A stretch of 64,000 nt of DNA from Cinclus cinclus (taxonomy: Eukaryota; Chordata; Aves; Passeriformes; Cinclidae), in NCBI RefSeq assembly GCF_963662255.1, contig NC_085049.1, forward strand, positions 60,435,158 to 60,499,157. Reading direction: 5' to 3'. Position 1 is the first letter of the stretch; every line of letters begins with the position of its first letter. Positions 45,032-58,234 of this stretch are shown one piece after another. A model generated the notes under the pieces. That model was not told the origin of the DNA, searched no databases, and was given only the letters and a program-made list of their open reading frames with translations. The position numbers and the translations under genes were made by a program.

Positions 45032-47792
45032 CCATGCTAAAAGTTTGCTTTTCGGTTTAATGTGTGGGTAGGGAAGGTTGTATCTGCCTCTTTGAAACCT
45101 TGTGCCTCGGCAAGAGGGAGATCTTTATCTTGGAACTGGAGATCCTTCTGGACAGAGGGTGGTATGAAGCTCTGGATGGGAACTCCAGCTAATGGGTACC
45201 CCATCAGGGTATGGGTATGGCTTTGAGAAGTGCTTATGTGACATTGGAGTTTATGACCAGTATTTTGAAGGGACTGTGTCGTTTGGCATCTGGAGTCTGA
45301 ACCAGTGATGTATAAACACCCAAGACATGTTGGAGAAAAAGGAGTGAGAGATTTCTGAAAGGTGCCTCCTCTTGAGACTGCTTTTTCTGAAGTGATTTTA
45401 GTGACTGCTGCCAACAGAAGAGGGTCCACACAACTGATAACGCTGCCACAATATGTGCATAGCAAGAGCTGTGGGAATGATGCACCCAAAGGTACTGAAT
45501 GAGACCTGAACTAGAGCCCTCATTATTCCACCTGGTACTCATGCTAATTCCCAAGCTTTCAGGTATGTCCACATCTGTCAGGACTTGTGTATGAGATTTG
45601 AGGGTTATGTTTTGGTTTGTTAGCTTTAGTACCAATTAAAGGTGAAAATAGTTAAATTTCCGAGAGCTGATTGAACTGGAGGGAGTTGTGGTATGGTAAT
45701 AGATATGGAGCTTGACCCTCTGAGGCACTTTTCATGGAAATGTTCACTCCCAGGACACTTGTTTTCATCTGTTCTGTGTTCAGATTTCCAACAGTGGACA
45801 CTGTGGCCTGGAATGCTCAGATGCTTGCTGGAAAACTATTTTCACAGTATTTCTAGGACCAAGGAGTCCTGTAAGTCTCCTGAGCAAAGAAATATTCTTG
45901 TCAGATTTCCCACTCTGCCTTTCAGGAGGGAGAAGGAATAAGGTTGAGATAATATCCCAAATTTGGACCTTGTACTTATTTCAGACCTCCTGAGAGTCTT
46001 TTATTGGATGCAATGTTAGTATCATGCCTGAGGCTTCTTTAAAGTGACCTTTTCTCAGAGAAGAAACAGAGAAGTAATTCAAGATCAAATGCAACTCTAG
46101 AATAAAATGGCATATTTATTTCACTGGAGATGAAGCAACATGGGCTGAAGTTGACTCTTTTCTTGCTTTAGGAAGCACTGAGGATGCACACTCTGTTTCA
46201 TTTTTGTATAAATGGCTATATTCAGGTGGCCTGTTGGAGTCTCCTTATCTACTCATCATGGTTACCCCTCCCCACTGTCTGTGTCACTTGCTGCTCACCT
46301 GACCTCAGATGCCATAACATTCATGTAGTCTAGCCTGGACATGTGGAGTAGGGGATGGAGTGTAACACTGAGTCTTTTCAGACTGTTAGAACAACTATTG
46401 ATTTACACAACTATAAAGTCATGGTGCTAGCTCATTTTAGAGCCTCTTCTTTTGGATTAATCCCTGGAAGGTGATGGATTTCCAACAGCCACAGAATGTG
46501 GTCTGCTGCACAGAAAGGGAAAAAAAGCTTGATCTCTCAGCAACACTTGCTAAAAGCCTGGCAATATGCCTTTACTCTGTTATAGACAAACATAATTTCT
46601 TCAGTTCCATGCCCTAGGTTGTTTGTCTACTTCCATCTTCAGCCTCTTTTCCAACACTGCTGAGGAAGAAGCCTGAGAAGTTGCAGTGGCGTGTTGGGCA
46701 CCTATCAGGTGGACCCCATCTCTGTGCTTCACAGAGGCTTCTGAACACTTAGCAGCAGTTGGAAAAATTATTCAGTCACTACCAATCTGGTCTAGGAGTT
46801 GAATTATTCACCAGAATGCAAATATTTCTATTCTTTTTGCACCTGTTGGGCCTCAGGGATGGATCCCAAAAGATTTTCCAGAATACTATATGAGAATGTA
46901 GGAGTGCACTGATCATATCAGCAAACGAGTCACCCTCCTTGTGCTTAGCAAGACCTTGTGTAGCCCCAGATCTCTCTCTCTCTTTTACCAAAAGGAAGAG
47001 AGAGGCACGTAAGTTGATTTAACAGAGCCTGGGGTACAAACTACATCACAAAACACTCTACAAAGTTAATAATACAAGGCACAAGTCGGATATGATATGA
47101 ATGATGTAAATGTGTGAACTCTGAGTAGGACTTTGGCAGTGTTCCCAGCCGTGTTCAAAATGTACCCATGATATTTCTATCTCCCATATTGGGAACCCAC
47201 TAGAGACAGGCATAAAAGACTTAGGTTGGGTTTATTATCCATATTTATCATTCATTTCAGAATAGCATCTTCCTCCCACACTGATCCATCCTCATGGCAC
47301 TACATATGCACCCAGCTCAAAGCAGAATTTTTCACACCCTGGCTTTTGGGGCAAGAGTTGAGAATGGTGAGATGGCTTAAAGTGTGTGTTGGGAAACCTG
47401 AAATAGATGGTGCAAGGGAAGGTGGACTCTGCAGCTATACAGGTGGAATTAGCAGAAGCAGTTTGCAAACTGTCAGGACATGGGACTTTGGGGCAGAAAG
47501 GAGGCATGCCTGAGTGTAGCAACCCATGTGATAAACTGGAAGGAACTTCTTGGTATCTAGCTCTCATGGTTTTCCAGTGTTTGAAAAAGAGATTATGTCA
47601 GTGCAGGAAGAGCACAGAAGTGTTATTGCTATGACTGGGGTGGGTATAAGCAAAAGCTGGGGGCTGAGAATTTGCAGGGTCATTTTTGACCTGGGGCCTG
47701 GGGTCCAGGGAGCACCCAAAGGGGGACATCTTGACTTTCAGAGCCTTGTTGTCCCAGTCAGAGCTGAAGAAGTACCAGCTGGGAAACTGAGC

Positions 47793-47840
47793 TGGCTGCA
47801 GTGAAGGCAGCAGTGGCTGCAGTGAAGGCTGCAATGGCTG
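47793..47840. repeat. 21-bp tandem repeat, about 2.3 copies
   Basis: Units begin TGGCTGCAGTGAAGG at 47793 and 47814, with a partial third at 47835. The unit length is a multiple of three, so open frames run through it on both strands, but no coding evidence surrounds it. Confidence 0.8.
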
Positions 47841-48450
47841 TGTTGGAGGTGCTGGTGCCAGCAGAGAGCCAAAGGGAAGGATGGCAGACGTGGCAGATTG
47901 GGTGGAGAAGCAGCCACACGGGTGCTGATGGTGAGGAGGCTACTAATTGTACCAAGTGTTGATGGAGTGCTAACTACAAGTGAGGACAAGGATGACTAAT
48001 TACAGGACAGGATTGTGAAGAGGAAGAGGAGGCAGGCTCGAGGAGGAATGGTGAGGTCTGTGATTATGGTACTTTGTAATGAAGATGCTGATCAGTTCGT
48101 GACTACAAGGGTTTGAGCTCTGGTATTAACCAAAGCTCTGTTCATCACATGTGCCAGCTTGTGGCTTTCTTGTTTCTATCTTACTCTTCATTTTATTTGC
48201 TACTGCAGCATTTTCCCTCTTTGCATGTAGTGTGGAAAGAAATGTGCTAAGGGTTTCATGTAGAAGAGAAAAAAGGAATTAAGAAATCTTAATTTAGACA
48301 CTATCCCATTGGTGATGCATCCTGTGCCCCTTGTCAGACAAATGCTAGCTGGGAGGCCTTCTCAGGACCTAAGAGTTCTGAGACTTTCCTCAGCCCAAGG
48401 AAGGGTTAATACTTTAAATGCAATGTAATTTCAGCGGCACTAAAGAACAC

Positions 48451-48464
48451 GTTTCCATGGAAAC
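48451..48464. promoter_or_regulatory. Perfect 14-bp palindrome of X-box type
   Basis: GTTTCCATGGAAAC is fully self-complementary and matches the X-box layout of two half sites, with T in place of R at the third base of each half. It is followed at once by a purine-rich stretch (about 48474-48506) and flanked by two AGCGGCAC copies, at about 48434 and 48509. Confidence 0.4.
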
Positions 48465-51400
48465 ATCAACCCACAGAGGGAGAGAAAGAGGGAGAAAGAA
48501 GAGGGAACAGCGGCACAGGGAGACTGGCTCCTCTGGCAAAGGAAGAGCAACCTCCAGACCCTCCCTTCCCAGTTACAGACAGGAATGATTATATTCGTTT
48601 ATTTTTTTAATTGATTCCCCCTTGGACATCCTATAGGGAAGAAAGTGGTAGGGTGCCAGCTTGGCCAAACTGCTACAGACCCAAGAAAATCCAGTCACAC
48701 TTTTTGGAGTGAGTCTCCTTGCAGGCATGACTCTGCTCCTGCCAACACTGTGAATTCATTGCCCCTTACAAATGTGTGAATGCCTTCAGCACTTGATAAA
48801 CTTGAATAACCCCAAAATCAGTAGTGGCTTCTCCTTAGGTCAAAAAAGTTGAGCTAGTTTGCTCTTTCTGAGAATATAATAAAAGGATTAATTTCAGTCT
48901 CCAACTGGTTTAGCCTTGCCTGGCTTCTGTCAGTGAGATGGACCTTTGTGGCAGATTTGAGTGGTTTTCCACAAGCAAAAATGTTCTGAAAGCTCTGTAG
49001 GAAAACTGATGCGTTCACCTGTTTGCTGGTTTTGACTCTCAGGACAGAAATTGGCATGAGCTCCTGGTAAATAGCGAGATGCCCTGATGGCTGGCTCCAC
49101 ACCAGCCACCTTCAGAAGAACAATGAGGTCGTTGACATGCACATCTGCTCGGCCAGTTTTTTTAAGCTGTGGTCCACAGCCATGTGAGAGATTTCAAGGG
49201 GATGCACAAAAATTATTAAGAAAAATAAGGCTGCTGTCAGTGGGATTAAATTCACTGCATAGGGACAGTAGTTCAACCGGAATATATTTTTAGAGCTCTT
49301 CAAATTGACAGAGCTTGAAAGACATCATCCTGGGTGAAAAATCACTGAGGAGCCTCATTTGACTTCTGTTCTGTGACTGCTTCTCCTATCGATGATTGCA
49401 TGACTATGCCTTAAGACAATTAACAGATCTGAGGGACATCTCCTAACCTTTCAGTATTTGCCTTATTCTAGTGCTATGGCTTTCATCAGTGACCTGCTAG
49501 TTGGTGCTTAGACATAATTATGACCCACTGTCAGCTGTTCTGACAAATGTAATTTTCCATGCTTTTACTGCCCCATGTAAGCTGATTTTTAGTCCTTTCA
49601 TATGGAAGAAATAACTTGAAAACTATTTTTGCTTTGCAGAAAAGCGGTATGTTATCTGTACCTAATGAATAAGGAAGGATGTAAAGGTGTAGCAATAAAA
49701 ACCGTAATACTTTAAAAAAGTAATTGGCAGGAATTTAATAAATCTGTAAAGCTTTCCAGCTTGATCCAATTTTGAACTGAACATTTAGTTTTATTTTATC
49801 CAGTAACTGTAACAATTTTGACCTTAAAGCTAATTTTCTATTAGCTATTTTCTGTTACTTAAAGGTTTGGTGAGTCAGTTCAGAAGTATATTTGTTTTTA
49901 TCAAAGCTTTTCTGGCTAAAAAAGCCTTTCTGAGAATAGACTGATTTCCTATGACATTTATAGATATTGCCAGATTTAACAGACTGTGCTCTTAGAATGC
50001 TTTTCCTTATTTCTGTTTTATTTCCAGTGGGGCCAGAAGATGTAGAGGTATATTCCCTAGCTACTTAGGACTGTGTCATTTTCCCAGAAAGAAAGAGAAG
50101 AAAAGAAAAAAAAAAAGAGAGATAAATTTAGAAGAAATCAGAGTTTGTAAATCAAGTATTTTGAGTTTAAAAGGGAATATTTTGACATGGAAATCCTATA
50201 TGCTGTCTCTTATGATTAGGAGCATGGGAATTTTGTATTCCTATTTCTCCTTCACAAAACTTGTACTATATCTTCAGTGATATTCCTTCCCCCGTTGAGG
50301 CGATGCTGTTCTCTGTAGGATTCTTTCCATGTGGCACATCATAGATGTGTTTAAATTGGGAATATTGTTCACAGAAGAAAGGGCAGAAGGTGTGACACAA
50401 CAGACCAGATTCTGTGGGAGCATGATGGTACCAGAAGCTTCATCCTCTGTCCAAAATCACTGCAGTTTTCAGATCTTATGTTTCTTTTTCTTTCTAACAA
50501 AATGTTGACCTCTTAATGAGAAAATGTTGTGGCCACATTTAAAAAGTGGTTTTGCCAGATGATTTTTCAAGGCTCTGGCATTTGTGAAAACAGGTTAGTC
50601 AAGATGTCTGTGAGAAAACATTGTCTTTGGTTGAAATTTCAAGATATTGTTGTGACCAGCATAGCACACAGGGCAAAATGAAGATTTAACTTGCTCTTTT
50701 TCTCAGGAACAGGTTACCTCACCCTATTGTATATTTGTGTATCCTACAAGTCATATTCAGTCTGGCTTTGGTACTGTCAGCAGCACCCTGGCAGAGGGAG
50801 TGTTAAATGCCACTAGGTCTGAACCTCTTTCCCCATTAGTACAGAAGGCAGTGACTGCATAGGATGAAAAGCAAATGGGAGATCAGGTCCTGGATGACAT
50901 TATGTGCATGGAGGAAAAAAATTATTGTGAAAACTCTGAAGCTCACTGAAGCAGCTGGACAAGCAGCCTTCCACCTAGATGTCATTACTGCAAGGTTGGA
51001 GCTGACCCCATGTTCCCTTTTGAGGGGTAATTCAGTAATCCTGCACAATAACTCCCCCACCCTGTCTGCTTCCTGATGGATACCTGTCTGTGAGGCAAAA
51101 CCCCATGGTGCAATGATTAATTTCCCCTTACATTCTCAGGAGGGAGTCTGGGGGCTGCACACACTGTGGAAAGAGAGCTTTGCTTCTCATTCTAAGGAAT
51201 GGTCCTGTCTCATTAGGATCAAGCAATGCGTGTAGGAAAGCAGCCCTGCCATTGCTGTGGCTCCCTGCATCCTCCAAGGATAGCTATATCCTCAGTCCCC
51301 AGGAACTGTCATCTCAGAGTCTTTCTGAAATGACAAATTTGTGGTAGATAAATAGAAGGAATGGGAAACAAAGTGGAAGAACCTTTTTTTTTTTAAGATT

Positions 51401-54400
51401 AAGAGAGGGGTTGATGGAAAAGATTCATCCTTCCACTGTATGTAGGAGCTTTCCCTTGGAAGTCTCGGCATACAAACACATTGTTTTCAAAGCAACTTTG
51501 CTAAATATGTTGGAGAAACAGCAAGGACAGTTCAGTAGAAATTTGTCTTCCACCAGCAATGGCTATTTCAGAGCTCAGGATTAAACACCAGAAAAATTCA
51601 TCTTCCTAGAGGTGAGGGGCCAGTCTCAGTGGATTGACCAGTATCAGTCCATTGAAGTCAGATGAACATCACTGATTTATTGCAGCCCAGTAGCTGCCCT
51701 TTTGTCTTCTAAAAAGGTGTGGACAGCAGAGACAAACTAAATTAATCTCATACATCTCTGTTATCTTTTAGCCTGAGGGATATTTCCTAATCTAGATGAT
51801 CTCCAAATCTTTTTGCTTAATGAAAACAATCTTGAGCTCTGGGCATTTCTCTAAGGCAACTGGTCAGATTGATTCCTAGAAGTAATTTAGGCTGTAGTCT
51901 GTGCAGATCTTCTGGTGCAGAATACCTGTATAATTTGGAATTTGGTAGCACTCTCTTCTACTCTTTTTTTCTTATGGTGCATCTCCCCATATTCAGTGGT
52001 ACCACTGACAGTGAAAGAGAAAGAAACAAATGCAGAAGAGCGAGATACTGTTCCCTTAAGATTTAATTTTCCTAGTCAATGTTTTTTCTATATTTTTTTT
52101 TCTAACTTCTTTTGGTTTTGTTGTTCATAATAGCCTCTTGTTACATAAAATCAGCTGCACTCATGCCCTTTGCATGGAATCCTTTTTGCTCTAAATTGTA
52201 CCAGACACCAGACAGATGTTACACAGATACAGCCAGATGTGCATGCCTTTCACAGCTCCATAAGCCACTGACAGCACAGCAACGTAAGGGACAGTGCAGG
52301 GCAGTGAGCAATGGGAGAACCTCTGAAATTCTCAGCTGGGATCAGGATATTCAGAACAAATTCCACGGTGAAATTTGATCAAAGGCCCAGCCAGAGCCTA
52401 TTTTTGCCTTTTTTTGGGGTGAGCAGTTGGGTTTGATATCCTGTGGAGCCTGTCTTACCTCAAGAGACCTCACGCATGCACAGGATGGCTCTTGTGTGTG
52501 AGTTGCCTGTGCTCTGAGGCAGAGGCAGTCACAGAATTTTGAACAAGGGCATAAAGAAATAATATCTGTATTCTTAAACTTCCCACGGGTTTGGAGAATG
52601 GAGGTATAAGTCAGAAGCAAAAGGATCAATTGCATTTACCTCATTTAAAAAATCAACACTATCTCTGTCAGACGAAGGCATTAACAGCATAGTTAGTGCT
52701 GGTTAAGTCTTTTATCAGTCAATCACTAGCCCCTTGAAGGTCAGAATTCTCATTTATAGATAAATATACTGGTCCTAGACTCCCTTTTCCCTGTCCTTTG
52801 AGTCCACTCATCCTTTTGTCTGTCCATCCTTGTTCAGGAGCAGGTGTGAGAGATGGGCTCTCATGACCCATCCAGCTGCAGGGCTGGATTGATGTACTCT
52901 GCTCCAGTTGTTTGGATCAGGCTACGCTGGGTTGGTCTTGCTGGTGCTGAGAGGGGGAACATGCTTAGGAGCTGTGGGCACTTCTACTAAAATGCAGTAA
53001 CATGCTTTTGGTTTTTTGCTCCTTCCTGGGCATGAAGTGGGTCTGTTCCCTGATAGCTCATACTGGTGAATTTTCAGCACTGTCTCTAGAGAGAAAAAAA
53101 AAGATTCACCATGCAGATTCTGTAGGGTAAAGGCCTTTCACTGCTTTCATCTCACTGCTGGTATGACTAGCCTCAGTGTTTCCCATTACAGTGAGATTCT
53201 AGACAGGATGATGGTGGTCTGCATCCCCATCCCTTTATCCTTCATCACATTCCACCTGCCTTTTACCCTGCAAAGCTTTTCTTTCCCCACCCTCCACCTA
53301 CACCCTGTTTTTCCCTCGTGTGCTGGGCTGTTGAGATGACTCCCCAGTGCTGACTGTAGAGAGGCTGTTTTATTTATATGGTCTGTCTTATTCAGGGAAG
53401 CGATCGATGTAAGGATAATCACGCCATTTCAGACACAGTGCTTGTCTCACTGAAGCATAACAAGCACTGACAGGACACAGGGGAGGGTGTGTGTTTGTGT
53501 GAGTGCTGCACACATGTGAGGCAGGGAATATGACGGAGTGAACCGATGCAATGTCCAAATTTGCTCCTCCAGTCAGCAGGCTAGGGAGCTGATTCTGAGC
53601 AAGGCATTAGAGGCACAAGTAGGAGTGGCTAGTGCTGATTTCAAATGCATATCCTTCACACCTGTCTCTGGGACAGAAAAAAATTTGGCTAGCACCCTTT
53701 TTGTGTTCTCTCAAGCCCCTGCACCCACCACATCTGTCTCTCCAGGCTTTCTCCATCACTGAAACCATTTAAAATGCCATCATCTCTCTGCTGGTCCTAA
53801 ATTGGCCATCTGATATGGTATTAATGCTCTATTTGACATGCCAACCAGCCTTTGAAATACTCTCCTTTAACTTGCAAGGCTGACAGCCTTACATCTAGGA
53901 TGGGTGATGTTACCTCAGAGCTCAGGATGGGGACTTAGGTCCCCCGGGGTCTAATTTGCTTTGTGCCCAAGGGCATGTCCCTTTGTTCCTGCCTGCTTGT
54001 TCATACCACAGGACTCGTGATGTCAGCCTGTTTCTATAGGCTGTGTCTTTTTTGCTCTCAACCATCCGAGTCTGAGCATTGTGTCCACTGCATTGCCACT
54101 GGTCTGGTGAAGGGCTCAACCCTCTGTGCTTGCATCAAGTAGCTGCAGAAATTGCCACATAGGCCAAATACATTGCTGAAAGGAGTTTCTAGCAAATTAA
54201 ATGAAATTAAATGACCTGTGTCAGCCCCCACCATGCCCCCTTTCTCTGTCTCCATCTTAAAGTCCCAAACATGCAGATATTAATATTGTTACAGGCACAG
54301 TTTCCTCCTGGTTTACATCACCTGCATGCACAACCTGCTTGCCCTCATGTTGTGCCCCTGTTACAGCTGGTGGCACAGTTCAGACATGTCAGGGAGTCTC

Positions 54401-57281
54401 TCATCCCCTTGCTTGCCTGCTGGGAGACTGGAGTGTGTGTAGGCTGTAGGGAGGAACCAAATCTCCCTGGCCAGAGCAGGCAGCAGCGGTGCTGGTGTCC
54501 CAGGGCAGCGGTGCTGCCCAAGAGGACGACTGCTGCTGCAGTAATGATGGAGGGCAGAGCCACTCGAGTGCGGCTGCCTTGCAGCATGCTGCTGACTCGG
54601 CCTGCCTGGGAGTCCTTCAAGCCCTGATGCTTCGTCACATAGGCTCAGTGCACCCGAGCAAGCCCTGCAGCTCCCTGTGAGCTGCTCTCCCCCTGCATCC
54701 CTGTGCTAGCTGGTAGGATAGGTACAGGAGAGCAGGGAAAGCTGTGGGGGGATGCCACTTCTTCTGCACTTCTCCTGCAAACTTTTGTAAATATATTGCT
54801 AATGAGTTGGAGAGAAAACACTCTGAAGAGTTATATTGCCAAATTTGGGGAATAATTTCAGTCATTAAGGTGTGAAGCAAGGGGTTTTAGTGCTGCTTTA
54901 AGTGTAAATCTCAAGGCAGCTCCAAGGATCAGAGTAGTTGATGATTCCACCTTGATTATTATTAGAGGTTCTAATCTTTCCAGTGAAAATGAGCATAAAC
55001 GACACCCTCTTGTCTCATATCTGTTGCTGATTTCTGTGAACTCTTCTTGTCAGGATATGCATGGGAGATTCCTGTAGTGGAATTGTTCTTGGGTGTGAGG
55101 AGAAAGAGGGTTGAGAACAGTTTCATATTGGTGTTTGTTTAATTAGATGTTGGCATTGCTTACTCATTACTGACATATAAAGCTGCAACTCCCATCAGGC
55201 TAATGGCATCCTCATCTTCTTCTTAGAGCCTTTCTTTACCTTTACTCTGGTGGCCAGTGCAGGGAAGACATGAAGTTGTAGTCATGGTCCACTGGAAGAT
55301 CCCTCCCACCACCAGAGCCTTAGCTAGGTCTTGTAGGGTGCACATACCTGGCAATGGTCCATGCCTGGCATTCCCCAGTACCACAACAATTCACACAGCT
55401 GGGAAAAAAAAAGCCAGAAAGAGGGCATGTGTGGTCCTGACATGGGACTTTTTATGGCATTTCAAACAATTGTGTGGCTAAGATTTTCCAGGCAGAGGCT
55501 CTTTTTTGGGGTTCGCTCAATGTTTGGGTTCCAAATAGCTTTGGTTTTTGGAAAATAACCAATAGCCTGCCTTTGAAAATGGTCCTGTTGCAGATGTTTC
55601 ATGCTGGGCTCCCTTATGGCTGTATTTCCAACACTGAACATGTCCCTTGAAGGTCACAATGTGGAGCAAGTGTGGAATTTCCTTTAGAAATAAACATAAT
55701 TGCTGATTGCACTTGGCAGTGGGGAGTTAGTAGATGAGTTTGGTTGATTAACGGAGTTAGGACAAGAAAGTATGAAAAGGAAGAAACTAGCATCATGACC
55801 TGCTTTTTTATTTGTTTGAGGAAGTTTCCCTGATAAAATGCATTCATTAGATTAGCAGGGAGGTCTTTTTGTGCAGATAGTTGGAAAGCGTGGACCCACT
55901 GAAAGAACAGATTTTTTTTTTTTCTCTAATTTATTTTTTTGAAATTGGTTCAAATTGAGTTCATAAGGGACAAATTGAAGCTGAATATTAGGAAATGTTT
56001 CCTGATGTCATGGTGTAATAGAGCAGAAGAACCTCTCATGTCTGTAATAGAAATGTTGCTTGTGTAATTTATAGAACTGTGCAAAGTAGGGGAGTGCAGA
56101 GTCCAGGGGCTAGCCCTGCAGGCAGCTTGGTCACCTGTGCCTCTCACGGTGATGTGACGCTACTGGTGCCAGAGCAGATTTACAAAGGTAAAATCTACTT
56201 CATGCAACAGGAATGTGAATTGAAGTGAAATATATGAACAGGGCAAACTGTCAGAGTGCCACTGCGATGTCATATAAACCACTGAACTGTGAAATGTGTA
56301 TTTACCTCCTCTTTCCTACAGTGTATTTCTGGATGGTCTGACAGTTAGCAAAACAATAGACCTGACTCTTATTTACAGCAACACCCCTTTAACACGCTCT
56401 CACAATGCAGCAAGGCCTTGAAATGAGTGTAGCTGTAATCTCAGTCCACTTAAAGGTCTTCAAAAGGTCTTCCCTATTGCCAGAGCTGAGTAAGGAGGCT
56501 TTAGGACAAATGAGATTGAAGCCTGGACTGTTTAACTGTCCATTTGTGCAGCTGACATGAAATGCCCCAACAGGGAGTGCCTTCTGGGGCCTTTCCAGAC
56601 AGTCACTGATGTTGGCTGCAGGGCTGATGACCCTTTAGTTTGATTTTACTGGGTGTAAAGCTTGACTCTGTCCCTAGGAAAAAGGACTTTCACTGGGCTC
56701 TTTCAATATCCTTATCCCTATTCCTAAGCTCCTTCACAGGATCACTCTGGGCCCCATGAGTTGTGCTGGCTCTGACAGGGATAGAGCTTCTGGAAGGTGT
56801 GCTGCTTCTTCCTCTGCTGTCCACTGCTTCCCTAGACATTGCCTCGATATTTGGGCTGGGGGGAGGCTGTCTCCACTGCTTCACCTGTCACCCATCACTG
56901 TCCTCAAATGGCATGCAAAATCCCCTTTGGAGAGTGAGTGAAGTGTAGGCTGTGGAGTGTGTTTACACAGCTGATTGCTATGGATCCCTCTGCCCTTTGA
57001 GGCAGAGGAAAACCAGGGACTGTGGGCATATATGTGACTCTTAGATGTGCTTTTAGGAATTCATTGAGAACAAACACAGAACATGACTTCCCTGTCCCAG
57101 TCATAAAATGAGGACAATTGATTGCCCTGTCTTGCCTGATTGTCCCAATTTCTGGACTAATTGTCCATTGTTTTTCTAACTCCCTTCCTCTTAGATTTTC
57201 CGTTGTTTGCACTGTGCTCCTAACCTCCTGATATGAGCTGAAGAGTGGAAGCAGGGTCTTGTTTTGGGTTTGGTTTCCAAG

Positions 57282-57318
57282 CACTAATGTTCTCTTTGCT
57301 CTCTTCTCTCTCCTGCAG
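57282..57318 (+). other. GRIN2B: Splice acceptor of the 115-bp exon with canonical branch point
   Basis: A branch-like ACTAAT sequence has its A at 57287, 32 nt before the exon. It is followed by a clean pyrimidine tract and CAG at 57316-57318. Spacing and sequence are textbook. Confidence 0.92.
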
Positions 57319-57433
57319 GTACCTGATCAATGTCACCTTTGAAGGCAGGAATTTGTCATTCAGTGAGGACGGATACCAGATGCATCCCAAGCTGGTCATC
57401 ATCCTTTTGACCAAGGAGAGGAAATGGGAGAGG
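57319..57433 (+). CDS. GRIN2B: GRIN2B (GluN2B) third coding exon, residues 337-375, amino-terminal domain
   Basis: The single G at the start completes R337, whose first two bases end the exon at 15498. The frame then reads [20 protein letters not shown] and on to KERKWER, ending at R375 in phase 0. It encodes a late part of the GluN2B amino-terminal domain before the linker to the ligand-binding domain. Two N-glycosylation sequons are visible, N341-V-T and N348-L-S, both known glycosylation positions in this subunit. The 115-bp length agrees with the mammalian exon as I recall it. Residue 368 is Thr here; I recall Asn in mammals (LLNKERKW). The next exon should begin with V-G-K-W and lies beyond the window. 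The frame is intact and the splice sites fit. Confidence 0.97.
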
Positions 57434-57439
57434 GTAGGA
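57431..57439 (+). other. GRIN2B: Splice donor of the 115-bp exon (moderate strength)
   Basis: The junction is AGG|GTAGGA, cut after 57433. It keeps GT, A at +3 and G at +5 but lacks A at +4 and T at +6, so it looks weaker than the upstream donor. Reading through adds V-G-Y-V-W and then an in-frame TAA at 57449-57451. Confidence 0.85.
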
Positions 57440-58234
57440 TATGTTTGGTAATTCTCTTAACTGTGTCGGGAAAGAAGAAGGGGGAAGGCTCTTGGCAAAT
57501 AATCCTCCCCACCTTTCTGTACTTCTTATCAAGGGCTGGCAATCTGCTTCTTGTATACCAGACCACTGGTATCTCCAATGCCCAGGCTGCTGTCTTTTCC
57601 ATGCAGGATGCCATTACAGTCTTCCATTAGCATGCATAAAAAATTCATCAGCTTCCTTTGTGTAACCTCTGAACGTAAGCTTTCCAGCCTCTCAGAGAAG
57701 ATACCTCCTCTGTGACATGAGTTTCAATGACTGAGACACAAAATATTTCTCTGTATGGCTTGGTGGCATTGAAATTCTGTGCGCTGACTATGACTGAGCT
57801 ACACCCACAGTTAGTAATTTATGTCAGTATTAACTGTGCTTGATATATCTGGCCAGTGTCCCCTACAATGGGATAGTGCATTAAGTTGGATGTGAACGTG
57901 AGATCATATTGAGTTGGTCAAAGATCCAAATTTGCATATTTTGGAAAAAATTTCATGCAATGCAAAGCACCATTTTAGAAATGGTGTGAATTTCTGAGTT
58001 ATAAGGAAGTTTTGGTTCATTTCACCTCCTACATAAATGTCAGTAGTCCAGGCTCAGAGCAAGCGAATAAACAACCCCCAAAGGGTTTCAGTTGAAGTAG
58101 AGTGGGTAATTAAGGGCTACAAAGATGAGATAAAGAAAGGTATGGGTTTGAGAAGTTAGAGCAAAGGAAGGAGCATTCATCAGAACATTTGATAGATATG
58201 AAGCAGAAGTTAGTCTGGATGTGATTGTGTGTAT

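Larger units (their letters stand above)
42926..57318. other. Intron stretch with simple repeats and candidate regulatory motifs only
   Basis: These 14.4 kb before the 115-bp exon contain no clear transposon. Seen here: a tandem CCGTCTGCAG pair (43931-43950), X-box-like palindromes at 44821, 44930 and 48451, a 17-T run at 45015-45031, a CT repeat at 46970-46984, a 21-bp tandem repeat at 47793 and an AT-rich block around 49600-50010. A weak CR1-like patch near 55965-56010 is too short to call. Confidence 0.65.

Noticed and set aside
45037..45489. 150-codon minus-strand open frame
   Set aside because: Low-complexity, no recognisable domain, no splice or promoter context; expected by chance in a 64-kb window.
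55960..56010. Short CR1-like phrase (AAGCTGAATATTAGGAAATG)
   Set aside because: Only about 40 bp similar and no CR1 tail or flanking landmarks.
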